From Alcanivoracaceae bacterium (GTDB lineage: Bacteria > Pseudomonadota > Gammaproteobacteria > Pseudomonadales > Alcanivoracaceae), in NCBI GenBank assembly GCA_029210325.1, contig JARGPU010000003.1, positions 157,501 to 221,500 of the forward strand: DNA of 64,000 bases, written 5' to 3'. Position numbers and translations under genes: made by a program. This document shows positions 44,186 through 53,031 of this stretch, one piece after another. The notes under the pieces are model-generated. The model searched no databases and was not told the DNA's origin. It saw only the letters and a list, made by a program, of their open reading frames with translations. Numbering within the stretch: the first letter of the stretch is position 1; each line of letters opens with the position of its first letter.

Positions 44186-44261
44186 CGCGCATGCTCCATT
44201 TGGCCGCCATCATATTGGCGGTCTGGGATATCGATGTCATTGCATTCAATGAGGGGAGAGC

Positions 44262-44738
44262 ATGATTGCCCAATCTGAGGTCGCAAACCGCTACTTGACC
44301 ATGGCAAAAACGTTCTTTGGTACCTCTCATCCGTTATTTAACGCGTTCGGAATTGAAATTGATGAGATTGGCAAGGGCCGGGCCGTTATGAGGATGCCTT
44401 GCAGTGTGGCGTTATCTGATCGCCACGGCGGGCTGCATCGTGGCGTTGTTGTGACCTTGCTCGATACCAGTTGTGGTCTTGCCATATTTTCTCGTCTTGG
44501 CGACATGCGACCGATTGCAACGATTGATCTGCGAGTGGATTTCATCAGGGAGGCACTTCCCGGCGAGGATGTGCGTGCCGAAGTGGAGTGTTATGCGATG
44601 CAAGGTGATATTGCCTATGTAAGGGGAAAGGCGGTTGTTTGCCAAGATGATGCGCTGTTGGCTTCAGTATCAGGGTCTTTCGCTGTCGGGACACTCGGTC
44701 CGGCATTTGATACGACTGCTACGAAAGGAACCGAATAA
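44262..44738 (+). CDS. PaaI-family thioesterase
   Basis: A 158-residue hotdog protein. The active-site region is DRHGGLHRGVVVTLLDTSCGLA, with His-Gly-Gly and Asp in the expected places, and ATIDLRVDFIREA as the central strand. Third gene of the operon, in a two-thioesterase tandem; likely hydrolyses or channels acyl-CoA. GAGGGGAGAGC precedes the ATG. Confidence 0.85.
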   Translation: MIAQSEVANRYLTMAKTFFGTSHPLFNAFGIEIDEIGKGRAVMRMPCSVALSDRHGGLHRGVVVTLLDTSCGLAIFSRLGDMRPIATIDLRVDFIREALPGEDVRAEVECYAMQGDIAYVRGKAVVCQDDALLASVSGSFAVGTLGPAFDTTATKGTE

Positions 44739-45176
44739 GTGACCGCACCTGGAGCCGAGCCGCTGCCAGCCTACTGTGCCGGGTTGAGTGAGCTGCAGAA
44801 ACAAGTTCTTGATGACACTCCCTATGTGCATTTCCTTGGTCTGAAAGTCAGTCGCGAAGATGACGGCACGACCTGCTATCAGTTGTGTTTCCGCGAAGAG
44901 CATATCGGTAACCCGCTGCTGCGTACTTTTCATGGTGGCATTCTTGCGAGTTTCGGTGAAGTTGTCGCCTCGCTGCATGTGCTGGAAGAGGCTGGGATGC
45001 AGCAGCAGCCATTATGTACCAGCCTGACGTTTGATTACCTGCGACCGGCCTTTTCCGGAACGATTCGTGCTGTTCCGCGGGTCGTGCGTTCAGGTCGGCG
45101 TTTTATTGTCGTCTCTGTCGATATTTTTCTGGATAAGAGTCATGTCTCTACCGGACGTTTTATCTACGCACGCTGA
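44739..45176 (+). CDS. PaaI-family thioesterase
   Basis: A 145-residue hotdog protein with FHGGILASFGEVVASLH as active-site helix and TSLTFDYLRPAF as central strand. It starts with GTG directly after the TAA of the preceding thioesterase (zero spacing), so the two are likely co-translated and may form a mixed oligomer, as suggested for the pair at 18135-19062. Confidence 0.82.
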   Translation: MTAPGAEPLPAYCAGLSELQKQVLDDTPYVHFLGLKVSREDDGTTCYQLCFREEHIGNPLLRTFHGGILASFGEVVASLHVLEEAGMQQQPLCTSLTFDYLRPAFSGTIRAVPRVVRSGRRFIVVSVDIFLDKSHVSTGRFIYAR

Positions 45177-45222
45177 GAACGTTTGATTCATTTGACATCT
45201 TCAGGCTATCAAGGGGGTTGGT

Positions 45223-46773
45223 ATGTTTATTTCCCAAACACTGCGTCGGGCGGTCCAGTTGAACCCGAAAGGTGTGGCCACAATCTACGCGAACAGGAAG
45301 CAGAGCTGGCGTGAGTTTGAGAATCGGGTGGCTCGTCTGGCCGCCGGCGTTCGCTCTTTGAAGGTTGCTGACGGGGACCGTGTGGCAATTCTTTCACTCA
45401 ATAGCGATCGCTATCTGGAATATTTCTATGCCATCCCATGGGCCGGGATGGCGCTTAATCCCATTAATATCCGGCTGGCACCGCCGGAGATTGCCTATGC
45501 GCTGAATGACTCCGAGTCGTCGGTGCTGTTCATAGATGACGCATTCAGTGCCATGCTCCCGGTCCTGCGCCCATTGCTGCAAAGCGTCAGTCATGTGGTG
45601 TTCATGGGTGAAGGTGAGTTGCCAGAGGGGTGTGTCGCCTATGAGTCGCTGATCGACCAGCACACACCCCTGGCTGACAGGAGCGAAGGTGGCGCAGAGC
45701 TTGCCGGCCTGTTTTATACAGGCGGCACGACCGGACGATCAAAGGGCGTGATGCTGAGCCACGATAATCTTGTCTTTAATGCCCTGAACGTTGTTCCGGA
45801 AATGGGCTACGGAATTGACTCCGTCTATATGCATGCAGCGCCGATGTTTCATCTGGCCGATATGGCAAGTACTTTTGCCGTGACCCTGGCTGGGGGCTCT
45901 CACGGTATTGTGCCGCGTTTCGATGTGGCTGATGTGCTGTCGTTCATGGAGCGTGAAAAAATCACCCATACGTTGCTTGTGCCAACCATGATCAACCTGC
46001 TGGTGTCTTCCGGCAAGATCAAGGATTTTGATGTCAGCAGTGTCAAGCGAATGCTGTACGGTGCATCGCCGATGCCTGAAGCGGTTTTGACTAGTGCCAT
46101 GGAGCAGATGCCAGACGCTTTGTTTGCCCAGGGGTATGGGCAGACGGAGGCGTCGCCGATTATTACTGCGCTGGCGCCGGAGTTTCATGTTGTGGGCGGC
46201 GCCAAGCTACGCAGCGCTGGCAGGGCAGCATTGGGTGTCGAGGTCGCCATTATGGACAAGGATGATGTCGAGCTACCGCGTGGCGAGGTGGGTGAGATAT
46301 GCGCCAGAGGCCCGAACGTGATGCTGGGCTACTGGGGAATGGAGCAGGCCTCTGCCGAGACGTTGCGCAATGGCTGGCTGCATACCGGTGATCTCGGTTA
46401 TATGGATGAGGACGGGTTTGTCTTTATCGTTGATCGCGCCAAGGACATGATTATCAGTGGCGGAGAGAATATTTTCTCGGTTGAGGTAGAGGGTGCCATC
46501 TATAGCCATCCCTCGGTGCAGGAATGTGCGGTTGTAGGCATTCCTCACGACGAGTGGGGCGAAATGGTTCATGCGATTGTCGTGCTCAAGGAAGGGCGCG
46601 CGCTGAATGAAGGTGAGCTTCTGGCCCATTGCCGTGCACTGATTGCAGGTTACAAACTGCCGCGTAGCATCGAGTTTCGTAACGAGTCGCTACCGATAAG
46701 CGGTGCAGGCAAGATTCTCAAGAACGAACTGAGGCGGCCTTATTGGGAACAAAAGGATCGTGGCGTCAATTGA
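45223..46773 (+). CDS. Fatty acyl-CoA ligase (AMP-binding)
   Basis: 516 residues of the ANL superfamily. The P-loop is YTGGTTGRSKGVMLSH (about 166-181), A5 motif GYGQTEASP (about 304-312), A7/A8 TGDLGYMDEDGFVFIVDRAKDMI (about 387-409), and the catalytic C-terminal Lys in GAGKILKNELRR. It activates a carboxylic acid, probably a long or branched fatty acid, to its CoA ester for the adjacent dehydrogenases. AGGGGGTT precedes ATG 45223. Confidence 0.9.
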   Translation: MFISQTLRRAVQLNPKGVATIYANRKQSWREFENRVARLAAGVRSLKVADGDRVAILSLNSDRYLEYFYAIPWAGMALNPINIRLAPPEIAYALNDSESSVLFIDDAFSAMLPVLRPLLQSVSHVVFMGEGELPEGCVAYESLIDQHTPLADRSEGGAELAGLFYTGGTTGRSKGVMLSHDNLVFNALNVVPEMGYGIDSVYMHAAPMFHLADMASTFAVTLAGGSHGIVPRFDVADVLSFMEREKITHTLLVPTMINLLVSSGKIKDFDVSSVKRMLYGASPMPEAVLTSAMEQMPDALFAQGYGQTEASPIITALAPEFHVVGGAKLRSAGRAALGVEVAIMDKDDVELPRGEVGEICARGPNVMLGYWGMEQASAETLRNGWLHTGDLGYMDEDGFVFIVDRAKDMIISGGENIFSVEVEGAIYSHPSVQECAVVGIPHDEWGEMVHAIVVLKEGRALNEGELLAHCRALIAGYKLPRSIEFRNESLPISGAGKILKNELRRPYWEQKDRGVN

Positions 46774-46820
46774 ATGGTGTTTGATAGAAGCGATCGATGA
46801 CCTGCAAGAGGTAATAAACT

Positions 46821-47981
46821 GTGAATCTGGATTTCACTCGGGAAGAGCAGGAGTTTCAGCAATCCATTCGTGACTGGATGCAGACGAATGTGCCGGACGA
46901 TATCAAGCGCTGCTCGGCGGTTGGTGAGATGACCGGCAAGGAACTGCAGCAAAAGTGGGAGCGTCTACTTGGCGGGCAGGGCTGGCTGGCACTGACGTGG
47001 CCGGAACAGTATGGCGGCCCGGGCTGGACGGCTACGCAACGTTATATTTTTGATCTCGAGCGAGCCATGGCGGGTGCGCCGCCGACCAGCCCGTTCGGCG
47101 TGGCGATGGTAGGGCCGGTGCTTTATACCTTTGGCTCTCAGGAGCAAAAGGATCGCTGGTTGCCGGGTATCGTCAGCGGTGGAACGCTCTGGTGTCAGGG
47201 TTACTCCGAGCCCAATGCCGGTTCGGATCTTGCGTCACTCAAGACGCGTGCCGAGCGCAAGGAAGACCATTATCTGGTGAATGGCCAGAAGATCTGGACG
47301 ACCCAGGCCCACTGGGCGGACATGATGTTCTGTCTGGTTAGAACCGACTCCACGGTCAAGCAGCAGAAGGGGATTTCTTTCCTGCTGATTGATATGAAAA
47401 CACCGGGTATCGAGGTGCGGCCGATCTACTCGATTGACGGCCATCATCACCTTAACGAGGTCTATTTCACCGATGTGCGGGTACCGCTGGAGAATCTGGT
47501 GGGTCAGGAAGGCATGGGCTGGACTATTGCCAAGTTCCTGCTGACGCACGAGCGCACCACTATCGCCGGCGTGGCGGATAGTCATCACGAGATATCACGA
47601 CTGAAGAAAGCCGTGGCTGAAGCGCCGGGCTTTCTGGATAAAAGCCAGGCGCGGCAACGTATTGCTGAACTTGAAATCGAGTTAATGGCGCTGGAATACA
47701 CGAACTTCCGTACTGTTGCTGCGACTGATGAGGGCAAGCCCTTCGGGCCGGAATCCTCCGGGTTGAAAATCAAGGGCACCGAGCTCCAACAAAAAGTGTC
47801 GCAGGCGATGGTGGAGCTGGGCGGCATGATGTCGTTAACCTGGGATAACCCGGAAACAGTTGGCAGTGATGTTTTTAATCGCGCCACTCGACGTTACAAC
47901 TTTCTGCGGGCCTGCACCATTTATGGTGGATCCAATGAGATCCAGAAGAATGTGCTGGCCAAAATGCTGCTTGGTCTTTGA
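46821..47981 (+). CDS. Acyl-CoA dehydrogenase (alpha-like partner)
   Basis: 386 residues, full-length ACAD fold: N-terminal helical domain, GYSEPNAGSDLASLKTRAE (about 130-148) in the beta domain for FAD and substrate, WITKSW-like WTTQAHWAD (about 160-168), and the C-terminal YGGSNEIQKNVLAKMLLGL. It makes the first oxidation of an acyl-CoA. Starts with GTG 46821 after AAGAGG. It lies 9 bases before a second, divergent ACAD. Confidence 0.9.
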   Translation: MNLDFTREEQEFQQSIRDWMQTNVPDDIKRCSAVGEMTGKELQQKWERLLGGQGWLALTWPEQYGGPGWTATQRYIFDLERAMAGAPPTSPFGVAMVGPVLYTFGSQEQKDRWLPGIVSGGTLWCQGYSEPNAGSDLASLKTRAERKEDHYLVNGQKIWTTQAHWADMMFCLVRTDSTVKQQKGISFLLIDMKTPGIEVRPIYSIDGHHHLNEVYFTDVRVPLENLVGQEGMGWTIAKFLLTHERTTIAGVADSHHEISRLKKAVAEAPGFLDKSQARQRIAELEIELMALEYTNFRTVAATDEGKPFGPESSGLKIKGTELQQKVSQAMVELGGMMSLTWDNPETVGSDVFNRATRRYNFLRACTIYGGSNEIQKNVLAKMLLGL

Positions 47982-47990
47982 GGCGAGACG

Positions 47991-49103
47991 ATGGAATTTA
48001 ACCTCCCGGAAAACACCACCCTTATCGCGGATACCGCTCGCCGGTATCTTAAAGATAACTACAGCTTTGAAATCTACAGGCAGCATATTGAGCAACAGAA
48101 CCATGTCGATGCGTCACGCTGGTTGGCCATGCAGGAGTTAGGCTGGTTTGGTCTGCCATTTGCCGAATCCAGCGGCGGCTTCGGTGGCACGCTCCTTGAT
48201 GTGGCGATGGTTGTCAGGGAACTGGGCGCCGCGTTATGTCTGGACCCCTACGTTGATATGGTGGTGGCGCCGGGAAAGCTACTGGAATATATCGGCTCCG
48301 ATGCGAGCCTGGCCATGTTGAGCGACGTCATTGATGGTCGCGCGAAGCTGGCCTGTGCGCTGTACGATTATCATGCCGGGTATCAGGTGTTAACGCCTTC
48401 CATGAAGCTTAATGGCAAACGCCTGTCCGGTCAGAAAAACTTTGTTCCGGATGGCGGGTTCGCCGATACCTTGCTGACAACAGCGCTTGCTGATGGCGAA
48501 CTGGTGGTGCTTGCTGTGCCGGTTGCTGCTTGCGAGACGACTCGTCATCGGGCGCTGGATGGTGGCCGCATCGCTAACATGCTGTTTGATGAGGTCGAGA
48601 TCACAGACGGGATGATACTTGCCCGTGGCAAGAAGGCCGAGCAAGCGCTGAGCATGCTACTAGCTTATCTGCAGGCGCTCGACTGTGCACGCATGTATGG
48701 TGCCGCTGGCGCCCTGTACCAGCGCACTCTGGAATATGCCAAGACGCGAAAGCAGTTCGGCGTGGCCATCGGTAGCTTTCAGATTATTCAGCACTACCTG
48801 GTAGATATGTTTATCGATCTCCAGCAGCTTGAATCAATGCTGCTGATGGTGGCCGTCAAGGCGGAATCCGAAGATGCCTCCCGGCGTGAACGCGCCAGTA
48901 CCGCTGCGAAAGCCTATTATGCGGATAAGGCGGTACGTATCGCGCAGCAGGCGATCCAGATTCATGGCGGGGTTGGTGTTACCGAAGAGCTTGATATCGG
49001 TCACTACTTCCGTCTGGTCACTCACTGCTCGCTGACCCACGGTGATCGTGCCCATCACATAAATCGCTTTGCCGGGCTTGACGAGGTGCATCCGGGTGAA
49101 TAA
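47991..49103 (+). CDS. Acyl-CoA dehydrogenase (beta-like partner)
   Basis: 370 residues, a second ACAD with less conserved N-terminal and beta domains but a clear C-terminal part: TRKQFGVAIGSFQIIQHYLVDMF (about 246-268) and QIHGGVGVTEELDIGHYFRL (about 323-342). In actinobacterial steroid and lipid catabolism such unequal adjacent ACADs form alpha2beta2 enzymes with shared FAD sites; the same is a reasonable inference here. It overlaps the GMC gene by 8 bases. Confidence 0.87.
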   Translation: MEFNLPENTTLIADTARRYLKDNYSFEIYRQHIEQQNHVDASRWLAMQELGWFGLPFAESSGGFGGTLLDVAMVVRELGAALCLDPYVDMVVAPGKLLEYIGSDASLAMLSDVIDGRAKLACALYDYHAGYQVLTPSMKLNGKRLSGQKNFVPDGGFADTLLTTALADGELVVLAVPVAACETTRHRALDGGRIANMLFDEVEITDGMILARGKKAEQALSMLLAYLQALDCARMYGAAGALYQRTLEYAKTRKQFGVAIGSFQIIQHYLVDMFIDLQQLESMLLMVAVKAESEDASRRERASTAAKAYYADKAVRIAQQAIQIHGGVGVTEELDIGHYFRLVTHCSLTHGDRAHHINRFAGLDEVHPGE

Positions 49104-50700
49104 TCAGGATTTTGATTTCATCATCGTAGGTGCTGGCTCGGCGGGCTGTGTGCTGGCAAACCGGCTCAGTGAGTCAGGTCGTTATACAGTTTGCGTCATT
49201 GAAGCCGGGCCCCATGATAACAGTGGCTTCGTCAACATTCCGTTCGGGCTGATCGGGCTGATCAAAGAGGGTAAGCGTAACTGGGGCTATAACACGGCAC
49301 CCCAGAGAGCCCTTTGTGACCGGCGACTTTACTGGCCAAGAGGGAAAACCCTCGGAGGTAGTAGCTCGATCAATGCCATGGTGTATATCCGCGGGCAACA
49401 ACAGGATTACGATGGCTGGAGAGACGCCGGCGCAAGAGGGTGGGACTGGCAGTCTGTGCGGCCGATCTTTACTGCCCATGAAAACAACGAGCAGTATCCG
49501 GCGGATGCCTGGCATGGTCGGGGCGGGCCATTGAACGTCACTCGGGTGCAGGATCCGAACCCGTTGACCGAGCTTTTTGTTCGTGCGGGCCAGGAGCTTG
49601 GTGAACAGCGTAATGATGATTTTAATGGTGAAAATCAGCGCGGATTTGGCCGTTTCCAGGTAACCCAGAAGCAGGGGCGCCGCTGGAGCGCGGCGCGGGC
49701 GTTTCTCGATCCCGCCCGGGGCCGGGAGAACCTCTGCATCATGACCGATGCGCTGGTCAGCCGGGTTGTGCTTAGTGGCGACCGGGCTCAGGGAGTCGAG
49801 TACATTGATCAGCAGGGGGTGCCCCGTGTGCTGACCGCTAATCGCGAAGTGATTCTCTGCGGCGGCGCGATCAATTCACCCCAACTGCTGATGCTCTCCG
49901 GTATCGGCGATCGTGATCATTTGAAAAGCGTCGGGGTTGATTGCCATGTCCATCTTCCGGAGGTGGGCCGCAACCTTCAGGATCATCTGGATATGACGGT
50001 TTCGATTCACGATCGCAGCCGTCAGGCCATTGGCTTCTCTCCATACTTTCTGCCACGGCTGATACGTGCCTTCTATGACTACTTTCGCTATCGACGCGGA
50101 TTCCTTGCCAGCAATGCGGCTGAGGCCGGGGCCTTTGTCAATGTCGGAGGCGGCGATCGCCCGGACGTTCAACTGCATTTCCTGCCAACTTTCCTGCGTG
50201 ATCATGGCCGGGAGCTGACGTCGGGGTTCGGTTGTACAATCCATGTGTGTCAGTTGCGGCCAAAGAGCCGGGGGTTCATCCGGTTGTCCGGTAGCGACCC
50301 GCGTAGCGCGCCCTTGATTGACCCCGGTTATCTTTCTGATAGCGATGATCTCAGGGTGTTACGGGAGGGTGTGAAGTTGGCGCGCAGGGTGTTCCGTACT
50401 GAAGCGTTTGCTTCTATCTTTGGTGGCGATGACCTGCCTGCCAAGGAAGTGGTGACCGATGAGCAGATTGACGCGGACATACGCCAGCGTGCTGAGTCCA
50501 TCTACCATCCAGTGGGAACCTGCCGTATGGGCGACGATGAGCTGGCAGTCGTGGACAGCCGATTGCGGGTCAGAGGAATATCCGGGTTGCGCGTTGCCGA
50601 TGCATCTGTCATGCCGCTGTTGATCAGTGGTAATACCAACGCCCCGTGCATGATGATTGGCGAGAAGGCCGCATTGTGTGTGCTTGAGGATAATACCTGA
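49096..50700 (+). CDS. GMC-family alcohol dehydrogenase
   Basis: 534 residues. FAD-binding GAGSAGCVLANRLSES near the N-terminus, GMC signature 1 region WPRGKTLGGSSSINAMVYIRG (about 85-105), signature 2 region NREVILCGGAINSPQLLMLSG (about 250-270), and the catalytic HPVGTCRMG (about 472-480). It oxidises a primary alcohol to aldehyde, AlkJ-like, delivering electrons to the membrane. GTG 49096 was chosen (VNNQDFDFIIVG); it overlaps the upstream stop by 8 bases. Last gene of the forward operon. Confidence 0.88.
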   Translation: MNNQDFDFIIVGAGSAGCVLANRLSESGRYTVCVIEAGPHDNSGFVNIPFGLIGLIKEGKRNWGYNTAPQRALCDRRLYWPRGKTLGGSSSINAMVYIRGQQQDYDGWRDAGARGWDWQSVRPIFTAHENNEQYPADAWHGRGGPLNVTRVQDPNPLTELFVRAGQELGEQRNDDFNGENQRGFGRFQVTQKQGRRWSAARAFLDPARGRENLCIMTDALVSRVVLSGDRAQGVEYIDQQGVPRVLTANREVILCGGAINSPQLLMLSGIGDRDHLKSVGVDCHVHLPEVGRNLQDHLDMTVSIHDRSRQAIGFSPYFLPRLIRAFYDYFRYRRGFLASNAAEAGAFVNVGGGDRPDVQLHFLPTFLRDHGRELTSGFGCTIHVCQLRPKSRGFIRLSGSDPRSAPLIDPGYLSDSDDLRVLREGVKLARRVFRTEAFASIFGGDDLPAKEVVTDEQIDADIRQRAESIYHPVGTCRMGDDELAVVDSRLRVRGISGLRVADASVMPLLISGNTNAPCMMIGEKAALCVLEDNT

Positions 50701-50708
50701 GAGAAGAA

Positions 50709-50730
50709 CGGCGGTTCGCGTGAACCGCCG
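50709..50730. terminator. Hairpin between convergent operons
   Basis: CGGCGGTTC, loop GCGT, GAACCGCCG: a perfect 9-bp stem in the 57-base gap between the convergent GMC and thioesterase genes. No T-run, but well placed for bidirectional termination. Confidence 0.65.
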
Positions 50731-50757
50731 GCATCCGCTAACCACCCACTGCTGTGA

Positions 50758-51171
50758 TCAGGTAATACGATAGATCATTGAGCCGTTGGCTATCAGCTTG
50801 TCTGAGCCTTTCTCCCGAATCGAGACTTCCGAGAAAATCAGCTCTCGTCCCCGTTTTACCGCATTCGCGGTAGCGATGATATCCTTGCCCAGCGCCGCAG
50901 CAAGGTAATTCACGGTCATGGATACAGTGGCCGCCTTCATGCCGTTCTTTGGATCATGGCCGGACCAGGCCGCCAGAGCGCCAGTCAGATCCAGCAGGCT
51001 GCTGATGGCGCCGCCATGGAAGGCATTGCCGCCACCAGCCAAGTCGCCACGGTATGGCAGGCAAACTACGGCCCGGTCAGTGACCACCTCGACAATCTCA
51101 ATTCCAAGCAATTTCTGGAAGGGAACCTCGGGAAACATCTGTATAAGTGAGTCAACCAATGATTCAGTCAT
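50758..51171 (-). CDS. PaaI-family thioesterase
   Basis: A 137-residue hotdog protein with NAFHGGAISSLLDLTGALA as the active site and VSMTVNYLAAAL as central strand. Last gene of the reverse operon that begins at 55499; third thioesterase of the lipid locus. Confidence 0.85.
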   Translation of the reverse strand: MTESLVDSLIQMFPEVPFQKLLGIEIVEVVTDRAVVCLPYRGDLAGGGNAFHGGAISSLLDLTGALAAWSGHDPKNGMKAATVSMTVNYLAAALGKDIIATANAVKRGRELIFSEVSIREKGSDKLIANGSMIYRIT

Positions 51172-51231
51172 TCGTTATTCCTTTACTACCGACGAGAATA
51201 TTCTGGCAAAGCCCCCGGTTTGTATGAGAAG

Positions 51232-52110
51232 TCAGGCTACCCGGTTTTTGTAAACGTCAAATAGCTCGCCGCCTTCGGAAAAAAGACGCTCACGCCATGT
51301 CTGTTCCAGGTTGCGTGTGTCATGGTTGCCAGGGTGAAAGTGCCGTTGAGTAAACTCCGGCAGCCGAGGCAATATCTTCGAGACAAACCCATTGCGTCCA
51401 AACAGCATGTTCAGGCCTCTGGCATTGTCTTTGATACTGCCGAGCTTACCATCGCGGGCCAGCATCCATGCCCATGTGACACCGAGCATGGGCAGCAGTA
51501 CGACAAGCGAAGCCGCAGTGGCCGCGACCCGCTCACTGTAACGGTTCCCGACCAGCTCATAGACGTCGTAGGCGACAGACTTGTGCTCGAGTTCCTCAAG
51601 CGCATGCCATTGCCATATCTTGATCATTTCAGGGTCGGCCAGACTCTGAAAGTCCTTATCCTCAAGCAGCTGCTCTGCCAGCAGGGCGGTAAAGTGTTCC
51701 ATGAAGGTGGTGGCTGCGAGCTTGGTGCTCGGTGGGAGCATTTCCAGAACTTTCAGGCCAATTTTAACGAACCGCTCGGGCGTGCGCATGTCGAAGCCGC
51801 GCTCGGCAAGCAGTTCGTTCAGGCGATCATGTTCGCGCCCATGGATGGCCTCTTGGCCCATAAATCCGGAAATGGCAGCACGCTGCGCCTTGTCGGTAAC
51901 CCGATTTCGGAAGTGGCGTACCGAATCCATGAAGTAACGCTCACCCGGCGGGAAAAAGCCTGACAGCATGGCGAAGAAAGTGGTTGCCGTGGCATTCCCG
52001 GCATAAAAGTACTTCGGGATGCTTTGCGGGAAACTAAAATCAATATGACGCGGCGGGATTCCCACCGAGGCACCGTTGAGGCTGTTGCTTGCTTTCGCGA
52101 GTGTTGTCAT
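51232..52110 (-). CDS. PF10118-type metal-dependent hydrolase family protein (copy 2)
   Basis: 292 residues, paralogue of the protein at 42297: FPPGERYFMDSVRHFRNRV, GQEAIHGREHDRL and WQWHALEELEHKSVAYDVYE carry the same Glu and ExxH ligands, and a hydrophobic segment follows (VAATAASLVVLLPMLGVTW). ATG 52110 was preferred because GGAG precedes it at good spacing; an in-frame ATG at 52131 exists. Having one copy in each opposing operon suggests related roles on different substrates. Confidence 0.83.
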   Translation of the reverse strand: MTTLAKASNSLNGASVGIPPRHIDFSFPQSIPKYFYAGNATATTFFAMLSGFFPPGERYFMDSVRHFRNRVTDKAQRAAISGFMGQEAIHGREHDRLNELLAERGFDMRTPERFVKIGLKVLEMLPPSTKLAATTFMEHFTALLAEQLLEDKDFQSLADPEMIKIWQWHALEELEHKSVAYDVYELVGNRYSERVAATAASLVVLLPMLGVTWAWMLARDGKLGSIKDNARGLNMLFGRNGFVSKILPRLPEFTQRHFHPGNHDTRNLEQTWRERLFSEGGELFDVYKNRVA

Positions 52111-52146
52111 TGCGATACTCCCTGGGTTCATAACCGAAATGATTGA

Positions 52147-53004
52147 TTAAATGGCGGTTGCCTTTGCGCTGCGACCTTTGTTCATCCGAAACAGGGTTTC
52201 AAGAGCACGCTGGTATCCGGTAGGCATTAACCGCTGGGCAGTATCCAGTAGCACTGCATCAGCGCCAATCAGCACCCGTCTTTGATTCTTTTTTACTCCC
52301 TGGAGAATCGCCTTTGCAGCCTGTTCTGGTGTAGACATTGCGATGCGGTCAAACATCTCGGCAATCTCGTCCTGACCACCCATGCTCATGTTGCCCATCT
52401 CGCCCATGCGACTATTGCGGGCAATGTTAGTCTTGACGCCGCCGGGGTGGACACATGTGGCGCTGACGCAGCCGTTCTCGATGTCTAGTTCTTCTCGCAA
52501 AGATTCGGTAAAGCCTCTGACCGCAAACTTGGCCGCATTGTAGGCTGACTGGGTTGGTACGCCGATGATGCCGAATATGCTGGAGATATTGACGACATGA
52601 CCGTCACCAGACTGTTTCAGGTGAGGAAGAAATGCCTTGGTCCCATACACCACACCCCAGAAGTTTATGTTCATGAGCCATTCAAAGTTTTCATAGCTCA
52701 TGGCCTCCACCGTTTCCCCGAGACCAACGCCGGCATTATTGATGATCAGGTTCACTTTGCCGTGCTCTTTGACACTATCATCGGCGTACTGATAAACCGC
52801 AGCTCGATCGCCGACATCAACATGATGCGTTGTTATCTTCACTGGATAGGGCCGGAGCTTGTCCAGAGTTTGCGCCAATCCTTTTTCATTGACGTCTGAA
52901 AGGGACAGGTGGCAGCCGCTTTTTGCCAGCGCAATGGCGGTGGCCTGACCGATTCCCGATCCGGCTCCGGTGATGGCGGCAACTTTTCCGTAAAAACTCT
53001 TCAT
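52147..53004 (-). CDS. Short-chain dehydrogenase/reductase
   Basis: A 285-residue classical SDR. NAD(P)-binding TGAGSGIGQ (about 11-19), NNAGVG (about 87-92), catalytic Ser (NISSIFGI) and YNAAK (about 155-159). A Gly/Met-rich insert (MGEMGNMSMGG) follows. It could oxidise secondary alcohols or reduce ketones linked to the adjacent monooxygenase. ATG 53004 follows AAGGGGAAATATC. It sits 27 bases after the monooxygenase gene. Confidence 0.9.
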   Translation of the reverse strand: MKSFYGKVAAITGAGSGIGQATAIALAKSGCHLSLSDVNEKGLAQTLDKLRPYPVKITTHHVDVGDRAAVYQYADDSVKEHGKVNLIINNAGVGLGETVEAMSYENFEWLMNINFWGVVYGTKAFLPHLKQSGDGHVVNISSIFGIIGVPTQSAYNAAKFAVRGFTESLREELDIENGCVSATCVHPGGVKTNIARNSRMGEMGNMSMGGQDEIAEMFDRIAMSTPEQAAKAILQGVKKNQRRVLIGADAVLLDTAQRLMPTGYQRALETLFRMNKGRSAKATAI

Positions 53005-53031
53005 GATATTTCCCCTTGTTAAGACCATCGT

